A DNA stretch of 64,000 nt. Source: Gibbula magus (lineage: Eukaryota; Mollusca; Gastropoda; Trochida; Trochidae). Location: assembly GCA_936450465.1 (NCBI GenBank), contig OW388298.1, forward strand, positions 11,046,663 to 11,110,662, given 5' to 3'. Below, piece after piece: positions 1-11,711 of this stretch; the stretch's first letter is position 1, and each line of letters opens with the position of its first letter. The position numbers and the translations under genes are program-made. Under the pieces are notes generated by a model. It was not told the origin of the DNA, made no database searches, and saw only the letters and a list, made by a program, of their open reading frames with translations.

Positions 1-1592
1 TACATATTGTTACTTTATTCCAACAATGTGTTCCTCTGTAGGCGAACATACAGATTGTTACTTTATTCCAATCAATGTGTTCCTCTGTTGGCGAGCATAC
101 ATATTGTTACTTTATTCCATCAATGTGTTTCTCTGTAGGCGAGCATACAGATTGTTACTTTATTCCAATCAATGTGTTCCTCTGTTGGCGAGCATACAGG
201 TTGTTACTTTATTCCAACAATGTGTTCCTCTGTAGGCGAGCATACAGATTGTTACTTTATTCCAATCAATGTGTTCCTCTGTAGGCGAGCATACAGATTG
301 TTACTTTATTCCAATCAATGTGTTCCTCTGTAGGCGAGCATACAGATTGTTACTTTATTCAAATCAATGTGTTCCTCTGTAGGCGAGCATACAGATTGTT
401 ACTTTATTCCAATCAATGTGTTCCTCTGTAGGCGAGCATACAGATTGTTACTTTATTCCAATCAATGTGTTCCTTTGTAGGCGAACATACAGATTGTTAC
501 TTTATTCCAATCAATGTGTTCCTCTGTAGGCGAGCATACAGATTGTTACTTTATTCCAACAATGTGTTCCTCTGTAGGCGAGCATACATATTGTTACTTT
601 ATTCCAACAATGTGTTCCTCTGCAGGCGAACATACAGATTGTTACTTTATTCCAACAATGTGTTCCTCTGTAGGCGAGCATACATATTGTTACTTTATTC
701 CAACAATTTTGTTCCTCTGTAGGCGAGCATACATATTGTTACTTTATTCCAACAATTTTGTTTCTCTGTAGGCGAGCATACATATTGTTACTTTATTCCA
801 ACAATTTTGTTCCTCTGTAGGCGAGCATACATATTGTTACTTTATTCCAACAATGTGTTCCTCTGCAGGCGAACATACAGATTGTTACTTTATTCCAACA
901 ATGTGTTCCTCTGTAGGCGAGCATAAATAGTGTTACTTTATTCCAACAATGTGTTCCTCTGTAGGCGAACATACAGATTGTTACTTTATTCCAACAATGT
1001 GTTCCTCTGTAGGCGAGCATACATATTGTTACTTTATTCCAACAATTTTGTTCCTCTGTAGGCGAGCATACATATTGTTACTTTATTCCAACAATTTTGT
1101 TCCTCTGTAGGCGAGCATACATATTGTTACTTTATTCCAACAATGTGTTCCTCTGTAGGCGAGCATACAGATTGTTACTTTATTCCAACAATGTGTTCCT
1201 CTGTAGGCGAGCATACAGATTGTTACTTTATTCCAACAATGTGTTCCTCTGTAGGCGAGCATACAGATTGTTACTTTATTCCAACAATTTTGTTCCTCTG
1301 TAGGCGAGCATACATATTGTTACTTTATTCCAACAATTTTGTTCCTCTGTAGGCGAGCATACATATTGTTACTTTATTCCAACAATGTGTTCCTCTGTAG
1401 GCGAGCATACAGATTGTTACTTTATTCCAATCAATGTGTTTCTCTGCAGGCGAGCATACATATTGTTACTTTATTCCAACAATGTGTTCCTCTGTAGGCG
1501 AGCATACAGATTGTTACTTTATTCCAACAATGTGTTCCTCTGTAGGCGAGCATACAGATTGTTACTTTATTCCAATCAACGTGTTTCCACCT
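1..1592. repeat. 48/49-bp minisatellite array, about 32 copies
   Basis: Near-identical units run head to tail from the first base. Each contains TTGTTACTTTATTCCAA, then CAATGTGTTCCTCTGTAGG, then CGAGCATACA. Length varies between 48 and 49 bases through CAACAATG, CAATCAATG and CAACAATTTTG variants, and the variants are clustered, as expected from unequal exchange. A 48-base unit keeps reading frames open on both strands, so the 65-102 residue repetitive reading frames here are artefacts. The array is cut by the left window edge and ends at about 1592, where unique sequence begins. Confidence 0.95.
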
Positions 1593-1604
1593 TTATCATC
1601 TATA

Positions 1605-1935
1605 TTGGAAGAAAATGGTGCGACGTATTAAGCGACGCTTTTCGGGAACTCTTTAGTATGAGAGGTAGATTTGAAGGTCTTATGCGAATTTGAGAGCTCA
1701 GACAGCATAATGGGTGACTATTGTACTATATTTAAAACTCTCCTCTGGGTGTCTAGATGTCGCCTCATCAGTCAGATCACTTACACATAAGATTGGCCGC
1801 TCAATGGGAAATGAACTCGCATGGCTTAACCGCACCATGTACATTCGTTTTAAAATCCCTTGTATTGATTCAGAGGTATAATTTAGCCATTGGTAACACT
1901 TATTTACCTGTTAATAAGATCACGTTATAAAGAAG
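1605..1935 (+). repeat. Dispersed repeat, copy 1 of 4
   Basis: This stretch shares long similarity with 48365-48620 (ATGGTGCRACGTATWAAGCG, then TGAGAG, then CATATTTAAAACT, then GCATCAGTC). Its right half resembles 11965-12085 and 30205-30365 (TTGATTYAGRGTATWATTT followed by CATTGGTAACACTTRT). The 11965, 30205 and 48365 copies all end near GTGCTACAGYGCCT. No coding capacity was found. It is probably a fragmented non-autonomous transposon, but terminal repeats were not resolved. Confidence 0.6.
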
Positions 1936-2246
1936 TCGTTATCCAGAAACTATGGTGGCCGATTTCTGCCATTCGCGTCTTCGCTACTTCCTGTTATTCT
2001 AAGTTAGGGGGAAATAGTGAAGTGGCGATGTGAAGTAGCGAGGTGGCAATGCGAAGTAGCGAAGCGGCGATGCAAAGTAGCGAAGATGCGAAGTACTTCC
2101 CATCGCCACCTCGCCACTTCGTCAGTTCGTCATTTCATCACTTCGCCACTTCGCTACTTAATACGAAATAGCTAAATAGCGAAGATTTTTGCTTCGCTAC
2201 TTCGCATCGCCTCTTCGTTACTTCGCATCGCTACTTCTCTATTTCG

Positions 2247-3143
2247 TATGGTGGCTGATTTCTGCTATTCGCGTCTTCGCTACTTCGTGTTATTAGAATC
2301 TAGAGCGAAATAGTGAAGTGGCGATGCGAAGTAGCGAAGACGCGATGTGAAGTAGTGAAAATGTGATGCAAAATAACGAAAAGGAGATGCGAAATATCTA
2401 TGCGAAATAGCTAAATAGCGAAGATTTTTGCTTCGCTACTTCGCATCGCCACTTCGCTAATTCTCATCACCACTTCGCTACTTCTCATCACCACTTTGCT
2501 AATTCCATTCACTACTTCGCTTCTTCGCTCCATCGTGTCTTCGCTACTTCGCAGCGAAGTGATGAAGAAGGGAAGACACGATGTAGCGAAGTAGCGAAGT
2601 AGCGAAGTTGCGAAGAGGGGATCTAGAGAAGTAGCGATGCGAAGTAGCGAAGTGGCGATGTGAAGGAGCGAAGTGACGATGCGAAGTTGCGAAGTTGCGA
2701 AGACGCGAAATGGTGAAATGACGAATTGGCGAAATGGCGAAGGGGCGAAGGGGCGAAGGGGCGAAGGGGCGAAGGGGCGAAGGGGCGAATAAGCGAAGTA
2801 GCGAAGTGGCGGAATAACGAACTGACGAAGTGGCAAAGTAACGATGCGAAGCAGCGAAGTTGGGATGGGAGGTAGCGAAGTGTCGATGGGAAGTAGCGAA
2901 GTGGCGATACAAAGTAGAGAAGTCGCGATGCGAAGTAGTGAAGTAGCGATGCGAAGTAGCGAAGCAAAACCTTCGCTATTTCGCTATTTCGCATCGCTAC
3001 TTCGCATCGCGTCTTCGCTACTTCGCATCGCATTTTCGTTACTTCCCATTGCCACTTCGTTACTTCGCATCGCCACCTCGCTACTTCGCATCGCCATTTC
3101 GCTATTTCGCCCTTGCTTAGAATAACAGAAATCAGCCACCATA
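2247..3143. mobile_element. Foldback element A with 6-bp target duplication
   Basis: The left end is TATGGTGGCTGATTTCTG and the right end is its exact complement, CAGAAATCAGCCACCATA. The flanks are ATTTCG at 2241-2246 and ATTTCG at 3144-3149. The interior is made almost wholly of GCGAAGTAG-type subrepeats pointing inward from each end. This is the architecture of Foldback-type elements, with long inverted repeats built from short tandem repeats. There is no open reading frame with a recognisable transposase. It sits inside older sequence of the same family that starts at 1951. Confidence 0.7.
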
Positions 3144-3341
3144 ATTTCGCATCCACTTCGCAACTTCGCTACATCGCGATGCGAAGTGGCGATGTGAAGT
3201 AGCAAACTGGCGATGCGAAGAAGCGAAGTGGCGAAGTAGCGAAGTGGCGAAGAAGCGAAATGAAGAAGTAACGAGATGGCGAAGTAACGATGCAAGTAGC
3301 GAAGTGGCGATGAGAAGTAGCGAAGTGGCGATACGAAGTAT

Positions 3342-4013
3342 TATGGTGGCTGATTTCTGTCATTCGCGTCTTCGCTACTTCCTGTTATTCTAAGCAAGGG
3401 CGAAACAGCGAAGTGGCGATGCGAAGTAGCGAGGTGGCGATGCGAAGTAGCGAAGCGGTGATGCAAAGTAATGAAGATGCGATGCTAAGTAGCGAAGACG
3501 CGATGCGAAGTAGCGATGCGAAATAGCAAAATAGCGAAGGTTTTGCTTCTCTACTTCGCATCGCTACTTCAATACTTCGCATTGCGACTTCTATACTTCG
3601 TATCGCCACTTCGCATTGCCACTTCGCTACCTCGCATCGCCATTTCGCTACTTCGCTACTTCGCTAGTTCGCTACTTCGCTAGTTCGCTACTTCGCTACA
3701 TCGTGTCTTCGCTTCTTCGTCACTTCGCGGCGAAGTAGCGAAGACACGATGGAGCGAAGAAGCGAAGTGGCGATGTGAAATAGCGAAGTGGCGATGAGAA
3801 GTAGCGAAGTGGCGATGAGAAGTAGCGAAGCAAAAATCTTCGCTATTTAGCTATTTCGCATCGCTACTTCGCATCGCCTTTTCGTTACTTCGCATCGCAT
3901 TTTCGCTACTTCGCATCGCGTCTTCGCTACTTCGCACCGCACTTCGCTATTTCGCCCTAGATTCTAATAACACGAAGTAGCGAAGACGCGAATGGCAGAA
4001 ATCCGCCACCATA
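3342..4013. mobile_element. Foldback element B with 6-bp target duplication
   Basis: The left end is TATGGTGGCTGATTTCTG and the right end is the complement of TATGGTGGCGGATTTCTG. About 70 bases at each end match before subrepeats take over. The flanks are AAGTAT at 3336-3341 and AAGTAT at 4014-4019, a different target from element A. The two elements therefore inserted independently with the same 6-bp duplication size. It is non-coding. Confidence 0.7.
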
Positions 4014-4122
4014 AAGTATAGAAGTGGCGATGCGAAATAGTGAAGTGACGATTCGAAATAGCAAAGCAAAACCTTCGCGTTTTCGCATCGCTACTTCGCA
4101 TCACATCTTCGCTACTTCTACC

Positions 4123-5168
4123 CCTGGATCCGCCACCCCATGGATTTCCGCCATCCCCATGGATCCGCCACCCCATGGATCTCTGTCACCCCTGGATCTC
4201 CGCCACCCCCTGGATCTCCGCCACCCCCTGGATCTCCGCCACCCCATGGATCTCCGCCACCCCCTTGGACCCGCACCCCTGAATCTCCGCCAACGCCCCT
4301 GAAACTCCGACCCGCCGCTCCCTGGATCCGCCACGTCCTGGATCCGCCATCCCCTGGATCTCCGCCACCCCCATGTATCTGCCACCCTTGGATCCGCCAC
4401 CCCCTGGATCTCCGCCACCCCCGGGATCTCCGCCGAACCCATGTATCTACCACCCCTGGATCCGCCACCCCCTGGATCTCCGCCACCCCCTGGATCTCTG
4501 CCGAACCCATGTATCTGCCACCCCTGGATCCGCCACCCCCTGGATCCGCCACCCCCTGGATCCGCCACCCCCTGGATCTCTGCCGAACCCTTGTATCTGC
4601 CACCCCTGGATCCGCCACCCTCTGGATCCGCCACCCCCTGGATCTCCGTCACCCCCTGGATCTCTGCCGAACCCATGTATCCGCCACCCCCTGGATCCGC
4701 CACCCCCTGGATCCGCCACCCCCTGGATCCGCCACCCCCTGGATCTCCGCCACCCCCGGGATCTCCGCCGAACCCATGTATCTACCACCCCTGGATCCGC
4801 CACCCCCTGGATCCGCCACCCCCTGGATCTCCGCCACCCCCTGGATCTCTGCCGAACCCTTGTATCTGCCACCCCTGGATCCGCCACCCCCTGGATCCGC
4901 CACCCCCTGGATCCGCCACCCCCTGGATCCGCCATCCCTGGATCTCTGCCGAACCCTTGTATCTGCCACCCCTGGATCCGCCACCCCCTGGATCCGCCAC
5001 CCCCTGGATCTCCGTCACCCCCTGGATCTCTGCCGAACCCATGTATCTGCCACCCCTGGAACCGCCACCCCTGGATCTCCGCCGAACCCATGTATCTGCC
5101 ACCCCTTGATCCGCCACCCCTTGTTCCTCAACCCCCATGGACCTGCGACCCCCTGGACCAGCCACCAG
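4123..5168. repeat. GGATC-rich minisatellite (16/18-bp units)
   Basis: Units GGATCCGCCACCCCCT (16) and GGATCTCCGCCACCCCCT (18) alternate. A longer spacer, CTGCCGAACCCATGTATCTG, recurs roughly every 70-130 bases and gives a higher-order pattern. Strand composition is extremely skewed, with C-rich plus and G-rich minus strands. All frames are open, giving Pro-rich frames of up to 361 residues and Gly/Arg/Trp-rich frames of up to 214. These repeat-driven frames overlap each other on both strands and are not supported as genes. Confidence 0.9.
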
Positions 5169-5890
5169 AAGAGACACATTCCTTCTTCAACGAATTTGGA
5201 CAGAGTTAGTAAAAGAGGTCTGTAAGTGGCTTTCATTAGAGATATACTTTTTTTATATATATATATATATATTTTTTTTATTAAAACATATTTACAATAA
5301 TATGGTGGTAGTATTTAGTTCTCTGATAAAAAGGGCAGGCCAAAAGGAATTCTCCACCGATGGAGATATTACATAACTTTTTCCAAAAGATAAATTTTGT
5401 AATATTTTGCTTTAGAAGAGGGAAGTCGGGAGACAGTAATTAATTGGTAAAAGTAATCAAATAGGATATACAATTTGAATAAGCGGGAAACTGAGAAACA
5501 CAAAGTTGGAATATGAGATGTAAATGAGAGAAAGACATACACAGCGACCGTTTCGCGTATAAATATAGGCATTTTCTAAAGTAATAACACAATTTATTTG
5601 TTAGTCATATAAACCTTCGAGCATTCTATTTTTACTAAAATCATAAAAATTCAGAATTTGGTGTTAAACTATCTGAGATTCATTCCTTTACAGGATATAT
5701 TCTTAGAAAACTGAGTATTAAGATATTAGATGAAAGGAATTGGCTAAAAGAGTACAATATGGTATGACAAGTAGGCCTACAAGAAAAGACCTAAACTTGA
5801 CAGTCAAAATATATATAAAGTTATCCAAGATTGAGGTAGGATTGTTACATTACACCGCATATAGTGTTACAATTCACTTTTATTAACATT
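5169..5890. other. AT-rich unique sequence, no gene seen
   Basis: The stretch contains a short TA microsatellite at about 5255-5272 and otherwise unremarkable AT-rich sequence. No coding signal or repeat was recognised. Confidence 0.6.
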
Positions 5891-6203
5891 TAGGGGAGAC
5901 CGGGGCAGGTCCGGCCCCGGGGCACGTTCGTCTATTCTCTGTAATTTTTGTTAGGTGGTCACTTTAACTTCAGTTGGTGATTCCCAAGCAACCACGTGAC
6001 CTAACTCATGTACACATAACCAAATGGTTGCGGTTCCACATGTTATTTGCGATCTGTGAAAGAAAAACCGTTTTTCATTCAGTAGAGTAATATTTCCCCC
6101 TTCAATTCAGTTTGTTTTTGACAAATATTGCCTTACTTATGTTTGTGTTCCTCAACGGAGGTGAACCAACATGTCAAGGTGTATATGTAATGATTATGTT
6201 AAG

Positions 6204-6302
6204 GTTTATCACCCTCACTAGGTAGTTATTGAAATCAACTCTGCGAGGGCTTTGCCCGAGCAGAGTTTATTTCAATAACTACCGTAGTGAGGGTGATTAA
6301 AC
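6204..6302. repeat. Hairpin (about 41-bp arms)
   Basis: The left arm, 6204-6244, reads GTTTATCACCCTCACT, then GGTAGTTATTGAAAT, then CTCTGC. It is mirrored by the right arm at 6259-6302. The apex GAGGGCTTTGCCCGAG is itself self-complementary. There is no coding content. Confidence 0.8.
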
Positions 6303-6912
6303 GCCTTACACCACGTGGTCATACTTATTTAATAGCGTAAATCTTATTAGGTGTCATTAAAAGCATCAACAAAAGTATACTTTCAATGTTTCTTATTAAA
6401 TAACTTGCCCTAGGTCAGTTATGGTTTCCGCCCCACCATACAGTACACCTAAACGCAACTCTCAGCGACCACGTGGTAACAACAGGCGGAAGCGCACGGG
6501 ATGCTCGTGCAAGATTGTCAACACATTGTACTGAGGTGTGGCAAGATGCATTTGGATTCAGACGAAGAAATGGGGAGGTTGTCGCAGGACATGGAAGCAA
6601 AACTGTAGCTTAAGAGAGTGGAAATTCAAAAGTGCGACGATAATCCACGTTTTCATAATTCTTATTTAGATGTATGACAATGTGGCATTCCAGAAAACAC
6701 CCTAAAGAAAGACATAAATAAAAGGTGAGTACCACTGCAGTAGAGAAATGTTTGTAACGTTCGAATTAAACATTAACAAAACAGTACGTTTTACAATACG
6801 TGATGTTATACATGTAAGCACGAAATTCTAGTATTTCCCGCTATAGTGACTGAAATATTGCCATGCAACGCTAAACGACTCTCTACTGTATTTGTATTTA
6901 TTTAAACTGTTG

Positions 6913-7290
6913 TGTTGTTGGGGGTCACATATTCCAAACGTTATAAATGGTGTTATTTACCGAGTATTGACTGCTACCGAAAACTGCCATTTTCATGATG
7001 GTCGACTAAGTATCTTGACGATATCATGAAGGCAAAACTTATTTCTGATCGAAATCCGGACAATGCACCGGGCTTGACTCGCGGCACTTTTTTTAAACGA
7101 CCGTGCATGTAAATGGGACGTGTAGTTTCGGTTTCTGTACATCTATAATGATGTTGCTCAGTTTCAATTGGAAACTAGTAATTATGATAGATTCGGCAGT
7201 TTTGGAGGAATATGCAAGTTTAGTGAAAATGATTTGTACTTTAAACGTTTGCGTACATTTCTATCTAGTTTTTGCACTTTTTAAAGTTTA
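6913..7290 (+). mobile_element. TTAA-type MITE, truncated copy
   Basis: This copy matches 51374-51763 and the complement of 57320-57803. Shared blocks include GTTGGGGGTCACATAT, AACGTTATAAATGGTGTTAT, GGGACGTGTAGTTTCGG and CAATTGGAAACTAGTAATTA. Neither terminal AGGTGCATCC box survives. The small open frame inside it is a by-product. Confidence 0.65.
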
Positions 7291-7829
7291 AAACGTTTTG
7301 GAAAAAGTAAATATTAGATGTTCGTAATACATAAATATATATCAATGTCCAAGTGCACATTTTCATTTTTATTTGGATTTGATTGTGTTAAAGTTTCAAT
7401 AGTTATTGACTAAATTTTACCTTTTCCTGCTTTTTTTCAGTTCTGTGAACCTATTTGAAAACAGATTAGGAGGAACGAAGGCCCGTCAGTGCTATCTTTG
7501 ACGATAGATCTACACAGTGGAACAAGATGGCGGCAAAGTCACATGGAAATGTCAAAAAGCAAACATGTAATTTGAAAACGGTGGTTCACTTCAATTAAAT
7601 GCTTCAAATGTGTGTTGTGTTTTCTCTTTCCAAAGTCCGTATTGTCATAGTTTAACTTTCATTTATGCTCAGGCGGCAGAATATTATCCAAGGTATGTTG
7701 AGAGGCAATGTCCAAGAACAATGGACATACCTTTCAACTGTATTTGTTGAGGTAGGTTATTTTGGTTATGCACAAACTGAAGGTAGTTATTTCGCGGTCG
7801 TTTTTCAAAACTCAGAAAACCATCTGACA

Positions 7830-7960
7830 TTCGGAATTTTCGAATATTGACTAGAGGCGAAGCCAAGAGACAATTTTCGAAAATTCCCAATGTATAATTT
7901 TTTCGAGGGAAGATACCAAGTTCGAGGCGAAGCCGAGAACGTCCGGTATCTGCCCGAGAG
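7830..7960. repeat. Two adjacent hairpins with GAGGCGAAGCC apices
   Basis: TTCGGAATTTTCGAA pairs with TTTTCGAAAATTCCC across 7830-7888, and GATACC pairs with GGTATC across about 7909-7955. Both loops carry GAGGCGAAGCC. They belong to the same loose class of hairpins as the other foldback units in the window. Confidence 0.6.
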
Positions 7961-8812
7961 CTTTAAAAAAATGTTTTGGCAAAGATATAACCGCCTTCAA
8001 ATAACTACCTCGGACACGTACATAACCAAGAAAAAATACCTCTACACAAGCAGATAACCGAGGTTAGAGTTGGTGATCCAGAAAAAGACTCGTCAGAACA
8101 AAGGAAATAACTATCCCTAATGGTGTAAGTAATGTGGATATGGTGGCTGTGTATTATCGCAGAGGTAATATAAAGGGGACATGTGGGTCTGGGGCACGTT
8201 CGACCCCTACTGACGGGGCACGTTTGGATACATATATCATAACTGTGATTGATGTTCATTGGGAATTTTGACTCGGTTCTCCTTTGTGCGACTAACAAAT
8301 ATGCATATTTGCTCATGGTACTGTTTTTTAAAACATTATTTTATTAATAACGAGAAGGGAGCGGTAATTAGTTCACATTTCAGTCGATTGTATAATCAGA
8401 TCTGTTTCTTTCTTGGGGTACGTTCGGCCCTGCACATCAATTCTTAATTCATAAAATGAATACTGAATCTACATGATAATAAACTATATCTATACAAAGC
8501 AATGATATGTCATCTTTTATCGGAAATATATGAGAATAATCTATATTAAATAGTCAGCTGTTGCCTCTATTTTAACTGATTAGGGCCGAACATCCCCCGT
8601 TTTGGCCAAACCTGCCCCTGGGGGTAGCCGAACCTGCCCCGAGGCGGGGTAAGTTCGGCTTTTAACCCCAGTGTCAAGAAAGCATAGTTATACACTCGTT
8701 TTGAGGGGAAATATTGGTGTGACTGTGTGAGATTCAGCACAGCAGGTCCATGATAACAAATATCCGTCTCGTTCAGTAAATTCTCCTTTTGCAATGCAAG
8801 TTGATATAGAAC

Positions 8813-8843
8813 CCCGGGGTTATATTAGAGGAAATACGGTACT
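8813..8843. repeat. Terminal fragment of the TA-flanked MITE
   Basis: ATTAGAGGAAATACGGTA at 8825-8842 is identical to the right end of the MITE at 15860-16174. It is a short relic only. Confidence 0.45.
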
Positions 8844-8849
8844 TCTATT

Positions 8850-9220
8850 TAAAACCAATTTGATTACATTGTCGTGATATGAAAATTATTTATCACATGT
8901 CATGTTGTAGATAAAGATTTCTCTAGCGATTGACGTTATAAATAATTATATTTTCCACAAACAAGTTTGTATTTGAAATACTAACATCCTTGATGGCTCT
9001 TTAAAGTAAAATATCTTAGCAAACCTCGGATATTTATAACTTTTAAGTCTAGGGTATCTGACCGCAAGTTATTTTTTTTAAACGTCAGGTTATGAAGGTT
9101 ATCCTTTTCAGCTGTCAGTCTTGTGTTTATGAGAATGTATACCGGTCACATGACCTTGTTTAATCAAATCAGCAGAGAGCATATCGCTTAAATGTCAAAG
9201 TCTGAATTTATATCGAATTA
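8850..9220. other. Unique AT-rich stretch with a short dispersed repeat
   Basis: 9143-9185 (GGTCACATGACCTTGTTT, then AATCAGCAGAGAGCATAT) recurs at 28570-28612. Nothing else was recognised. Confidence 0.4.
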
Positions 9221-9223
9221 TCC

Positions 9224-9276
9224 CCTTCACTTTTCCCCGTGGGGCCCTTACGAGTAAGGCTCCAACGGGGAAAAGT
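9224..9276. repeat. Hairpin, CACTTTTCCCCGT arms
   Basis: CCTTCACTTTTCCCCGT is mirrored by ACGGGGAAAAGTGTAGGG around a GGGCCCTTACGAGTAAGGC loop. Confidence 0.7.
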
Positions 9277-9791
9277 GTAGGGTATCATTTGATACACGAG
9301 GAAAAGTATGGGTATATCTGTCTTATACCCAACTTACGGTCGAGTGTAAGCGGATACTATTTCATAATAGTTCTAAACAAATACAGCTGTAAACAAGCTT
9401 GTGTATATAAACGCACAACCAAAATACGACCTCATCTGTGACAACGCAGCCCGTGCTGCGTTGTATGGTTACCCATGTTTGGGGCTCGAAATCTAATTGA
9501 TATGGCCAAATGACGATATTGCACGTGCATCTTGCTGAAATGTACAGCTAACGCTAAAAACTGCATGGCTTATGTCAACGTTTAGAGAAAACAGAACCAA
9601 CTTTCAGTATGTTAAGACATTTTGCACCCAGAATTAAATTACATTCTTATATAAAAAGAAATACATAAATTTGTGATATTATTTCACGCATTATAATAAC
9701 CTTATTCATTTGGTATTGTCACATGATTTCGGTGTATCCTTGTATCATTTATAAGATAAATAGTTGCGTTTGTAAAATTTCCGGGATTCAT

Positions 9792-9872
9792 TGCTATTCA
9801 ACACCCGCAAATTTAGTTTAAAACCGACGGCGCAGTCGGAAGTTTTAAACGTTGAAATTTGCGGGTTTTTGT
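9792..9872. repeat. Hairpin, ACCCGCAAATT arms
   Basis: ACCCGCAAATTTAGTTTAAAAC on the left pairs with GTTTTAAACGTTGAAATTTG on the right, around CGACGGCGCAGTCG. Confidence 0.75.
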
Positions 9873-10014
9873 TAGAGGTGTGGGCAGGTCAAAACAAATG
9901 TAAATACTCGGCGTAATATGTACATTAGCAACACTTTACACATAATCTCAAACAGTGTCACTCAATTATGTTCATTTCATAATATTCACGTATCCTTTTA
10001 GATGGCGATAAACA

Positions 10015-10830
10015 TTTATTATATGACGAGCAGTGAAATACTGGGATTTATTACTCAACCGTGGTGAGATCACTCATTAGATAACAATGAGTTGGTTACA
10101 CACATGTGTGATACCACCGCGTGCTGCCGTAACGTCATAATCGGCGCGTGACGTCACAGTCGTTTTTGGTTGACGTCACAATGTAAGCCGCGCGACTGCA
10201 ATAGCGGGCCACCTATTTGCAAGTAAACGTCACTAAAAACGACTTTCTTGCAATTAAGCGCTATTTACATCATTGAGTAATAAATAAAATACTAAACTCG
10301 GTCCCGTTTGATAACATGTTTATGAAACTCGTGAATGGCATCGGTATTTAACTCGCTTTCGCTCGTTAAAATACCAAACCATTCACTCATTTCATAAACA
10401 TGTTATCAAATGGGACATCGTTTAGTATTCTATATTTATCAGTGAAATAAACTGTCTATCAAGCTACAGTGAAAATAACTTATATTTTCACTGCGAACGG
10501 TGACTGATATAATTTGACGTCATAAAACAATGGTCTCGCGCAGCGATTTGGCTTCTGACGTCACAGTGTTACTGTGGTGACGGGCTGTTCCTTTCGGCTG
10601 CTTGGCGTGAAAACGACACTTTTCGGACGTTATTACATGGATAATATAATATAATAAATAGAATATCCGTCAATTCTTGACAAATACCATGTTTATCTCA
10701 TCTCGTGACGTAGAAAAGTTATATATTTTCACCCGTGGCTGCGCCACTCGTGAAAATATAACCTTTCTACCTCACTCGATGAGATAAACATGGTATTAGT
10801 CAAGAAAAGACAGATATCCTCTATTTATTT
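10015..10830 (+). mobile_element. Hairpin-type MITE, family A, interrupted copy
   Basis: It is nearly identical to 63324-63750 except for one insertion. The order is TTTATTATATGACG, a body with CRE-like octamers, the inverted ATATAATAAAT, then a terminal hairpin (10661-10825). The hairpin apex is CGTGGCTGCGCCACTCGTG. The body here is split after 10051 by a second element (10052-10433). There is no coding capacity. Confidence 0.75.
10052..10433 (+). mobile_element. Hairpin-type MITE, family B, with 6-bp target duplication
   Basis: It is flanked by ATTTAT at 10046-10051 and 10434-10439. The undisturbed counterpart at 63350-63370 has a single ATTTAT, so insertion boundaries are fixed by an empty site within the window. 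It has a body with CRE-like octamers, then a hairpin at 10291-10426. The hairpin has 26-nt stems (10301-10326 against 10391-10416) and apex CTCGCTTTCGCTCG. A half copy of the same hairpin is at 30488-30585. Confidence 0.8.
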
Positions 10831-11289
10831 ACGACATCAACACAGTAAAAGACCTAGAAACAAAAATATTAAACTTGCCCTAACCCATTGTCACAATGAC
10901 GCTAGCATTGTGACGTCAAAACGGTTGATTACTATGACGTCATGCCATGGCAACGGTATTCGGTAAACACAGCCGCAAGGAAGAAGGCGTCAAACTTAGA
11001 CAAATCTTACTAGTTGAAAACATTATAGTTACTTGAAACTAATTAATTTTGAGAGTTATTTGTGACCTATACTGCTATACACAAGTAAGAAAATGACAAT
11101 GCCACCTGTCAAATTTGAGTAAGGAGCACATATTAAGAGAAATAGAAAAAATAAATTTTGAGTCGGGCCGAATCTTGTGAACACGATGTATATGTTCGCG
11201 ATGATTCGCCCCAAGTAATTTGCGGCTATTCATTGTAATTCAACATAGGCAAATCAACCAATCAGAATCAAGGATACACCGAAATCATG

Positions 11290-11356
11290 TTACAATGTAT
11301 GTTGGCATGTATAATTAAAGGCAAATACAATTTTATGAAACACAATGGATGCACCT
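11290..11356 (+). mobile_element. TTAA-type MITE, 3' end fragment
   Basis: It ends CACAATGGATGCACCT followed by TTAA (11357-11360), the same terminus as the copies at 51374 and 57320. The rest of the element is missing. Confidence 0.6.
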
Positions 11357-11711
11357 TTAATAACTAACTTCCTTACGTTCACAATTACTTTGAAAGAGGT
11401 TGTACGATCACAGTCACAGGAGAAAAAACACCCATGCTGTGTGTATTTCAATTATTTTATGGCTATCGATGAATTGACGGAGATTTTAGTAGCGCTTCCT
11501 AGTGTGTCTCGGCAAGAATATCTCCCAGTCACTGTGGTAACATCTGTGTAGGCCTATACTATATTGTACATGTGCTAAAGAAATAAAATTAAAAAATATC
11601 TCACGTCCACTTCCATTTAAATACTTCAAAAATGCAACTTTCGCATTTTCCTGCGTTTCGTAAAAGCTCAGCCTGAGTGAGCCTAGCTTCAATAATACTC
11701 GCCAGACTAGT

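Larger units (their letters stand above)
1951..4122. repeat. GCGAAGTAG/CTACTTCGC repeat field with alternating orientation
   Basis: Short imperfect units of about 9-18 bases (GCGAAGTAGCGAAGTGGCGA and its complement) switch strand several times, so the region can fold on itself extensively. It begins with TATGGTGGCCGATTTCTG at 1951, the same terminus as the two nested elements listed separately. It runs into the GGATC minisatellite at about 4123. Repetitive translations full of SSEVAMR or LRYFATS appear in every frame and are not genes. Confidence 0.85.
5892..8660. other. Composite region bounded by GGGGCACGTTCGG-type motifs
   Basis: The region opens with GGGGCAGGT and GGGGCACGTTCG at about 5893-5930. 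Related motifs recur at about 8187-8226, 8412-8430 and, mainly inverted, 8582-8660. Foldback hairpins and a TTAA-type MITE copy lie between them. It reads as a decayed transposon or nested cluster. No transposase was found. Confidence 0.4.

Noticed and set aside
1..1592. CRISPR array
   Set aside because: Units are contiguous with no unique spacers, in a eukaryotic context.
26..1693. Overlapping 60-102 residue frames in the first array
   Set aside because: They are produced by a 48-base unit without stops and show the same peptide in several frames.
2411..4176. Ser/Arg/Phe-rich frames in the GCGAAGTAG field
   Set aside because: Repetitive translations on both strands of foldback elements.
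4140..5225. 361-residue Pro-rich open frame, with Gly/Trp-rich frames on the other strand
   Set aside because: All frames are open because of the 16/18-bp minisatellite. There is no non-repetitive domain or splice evidence.
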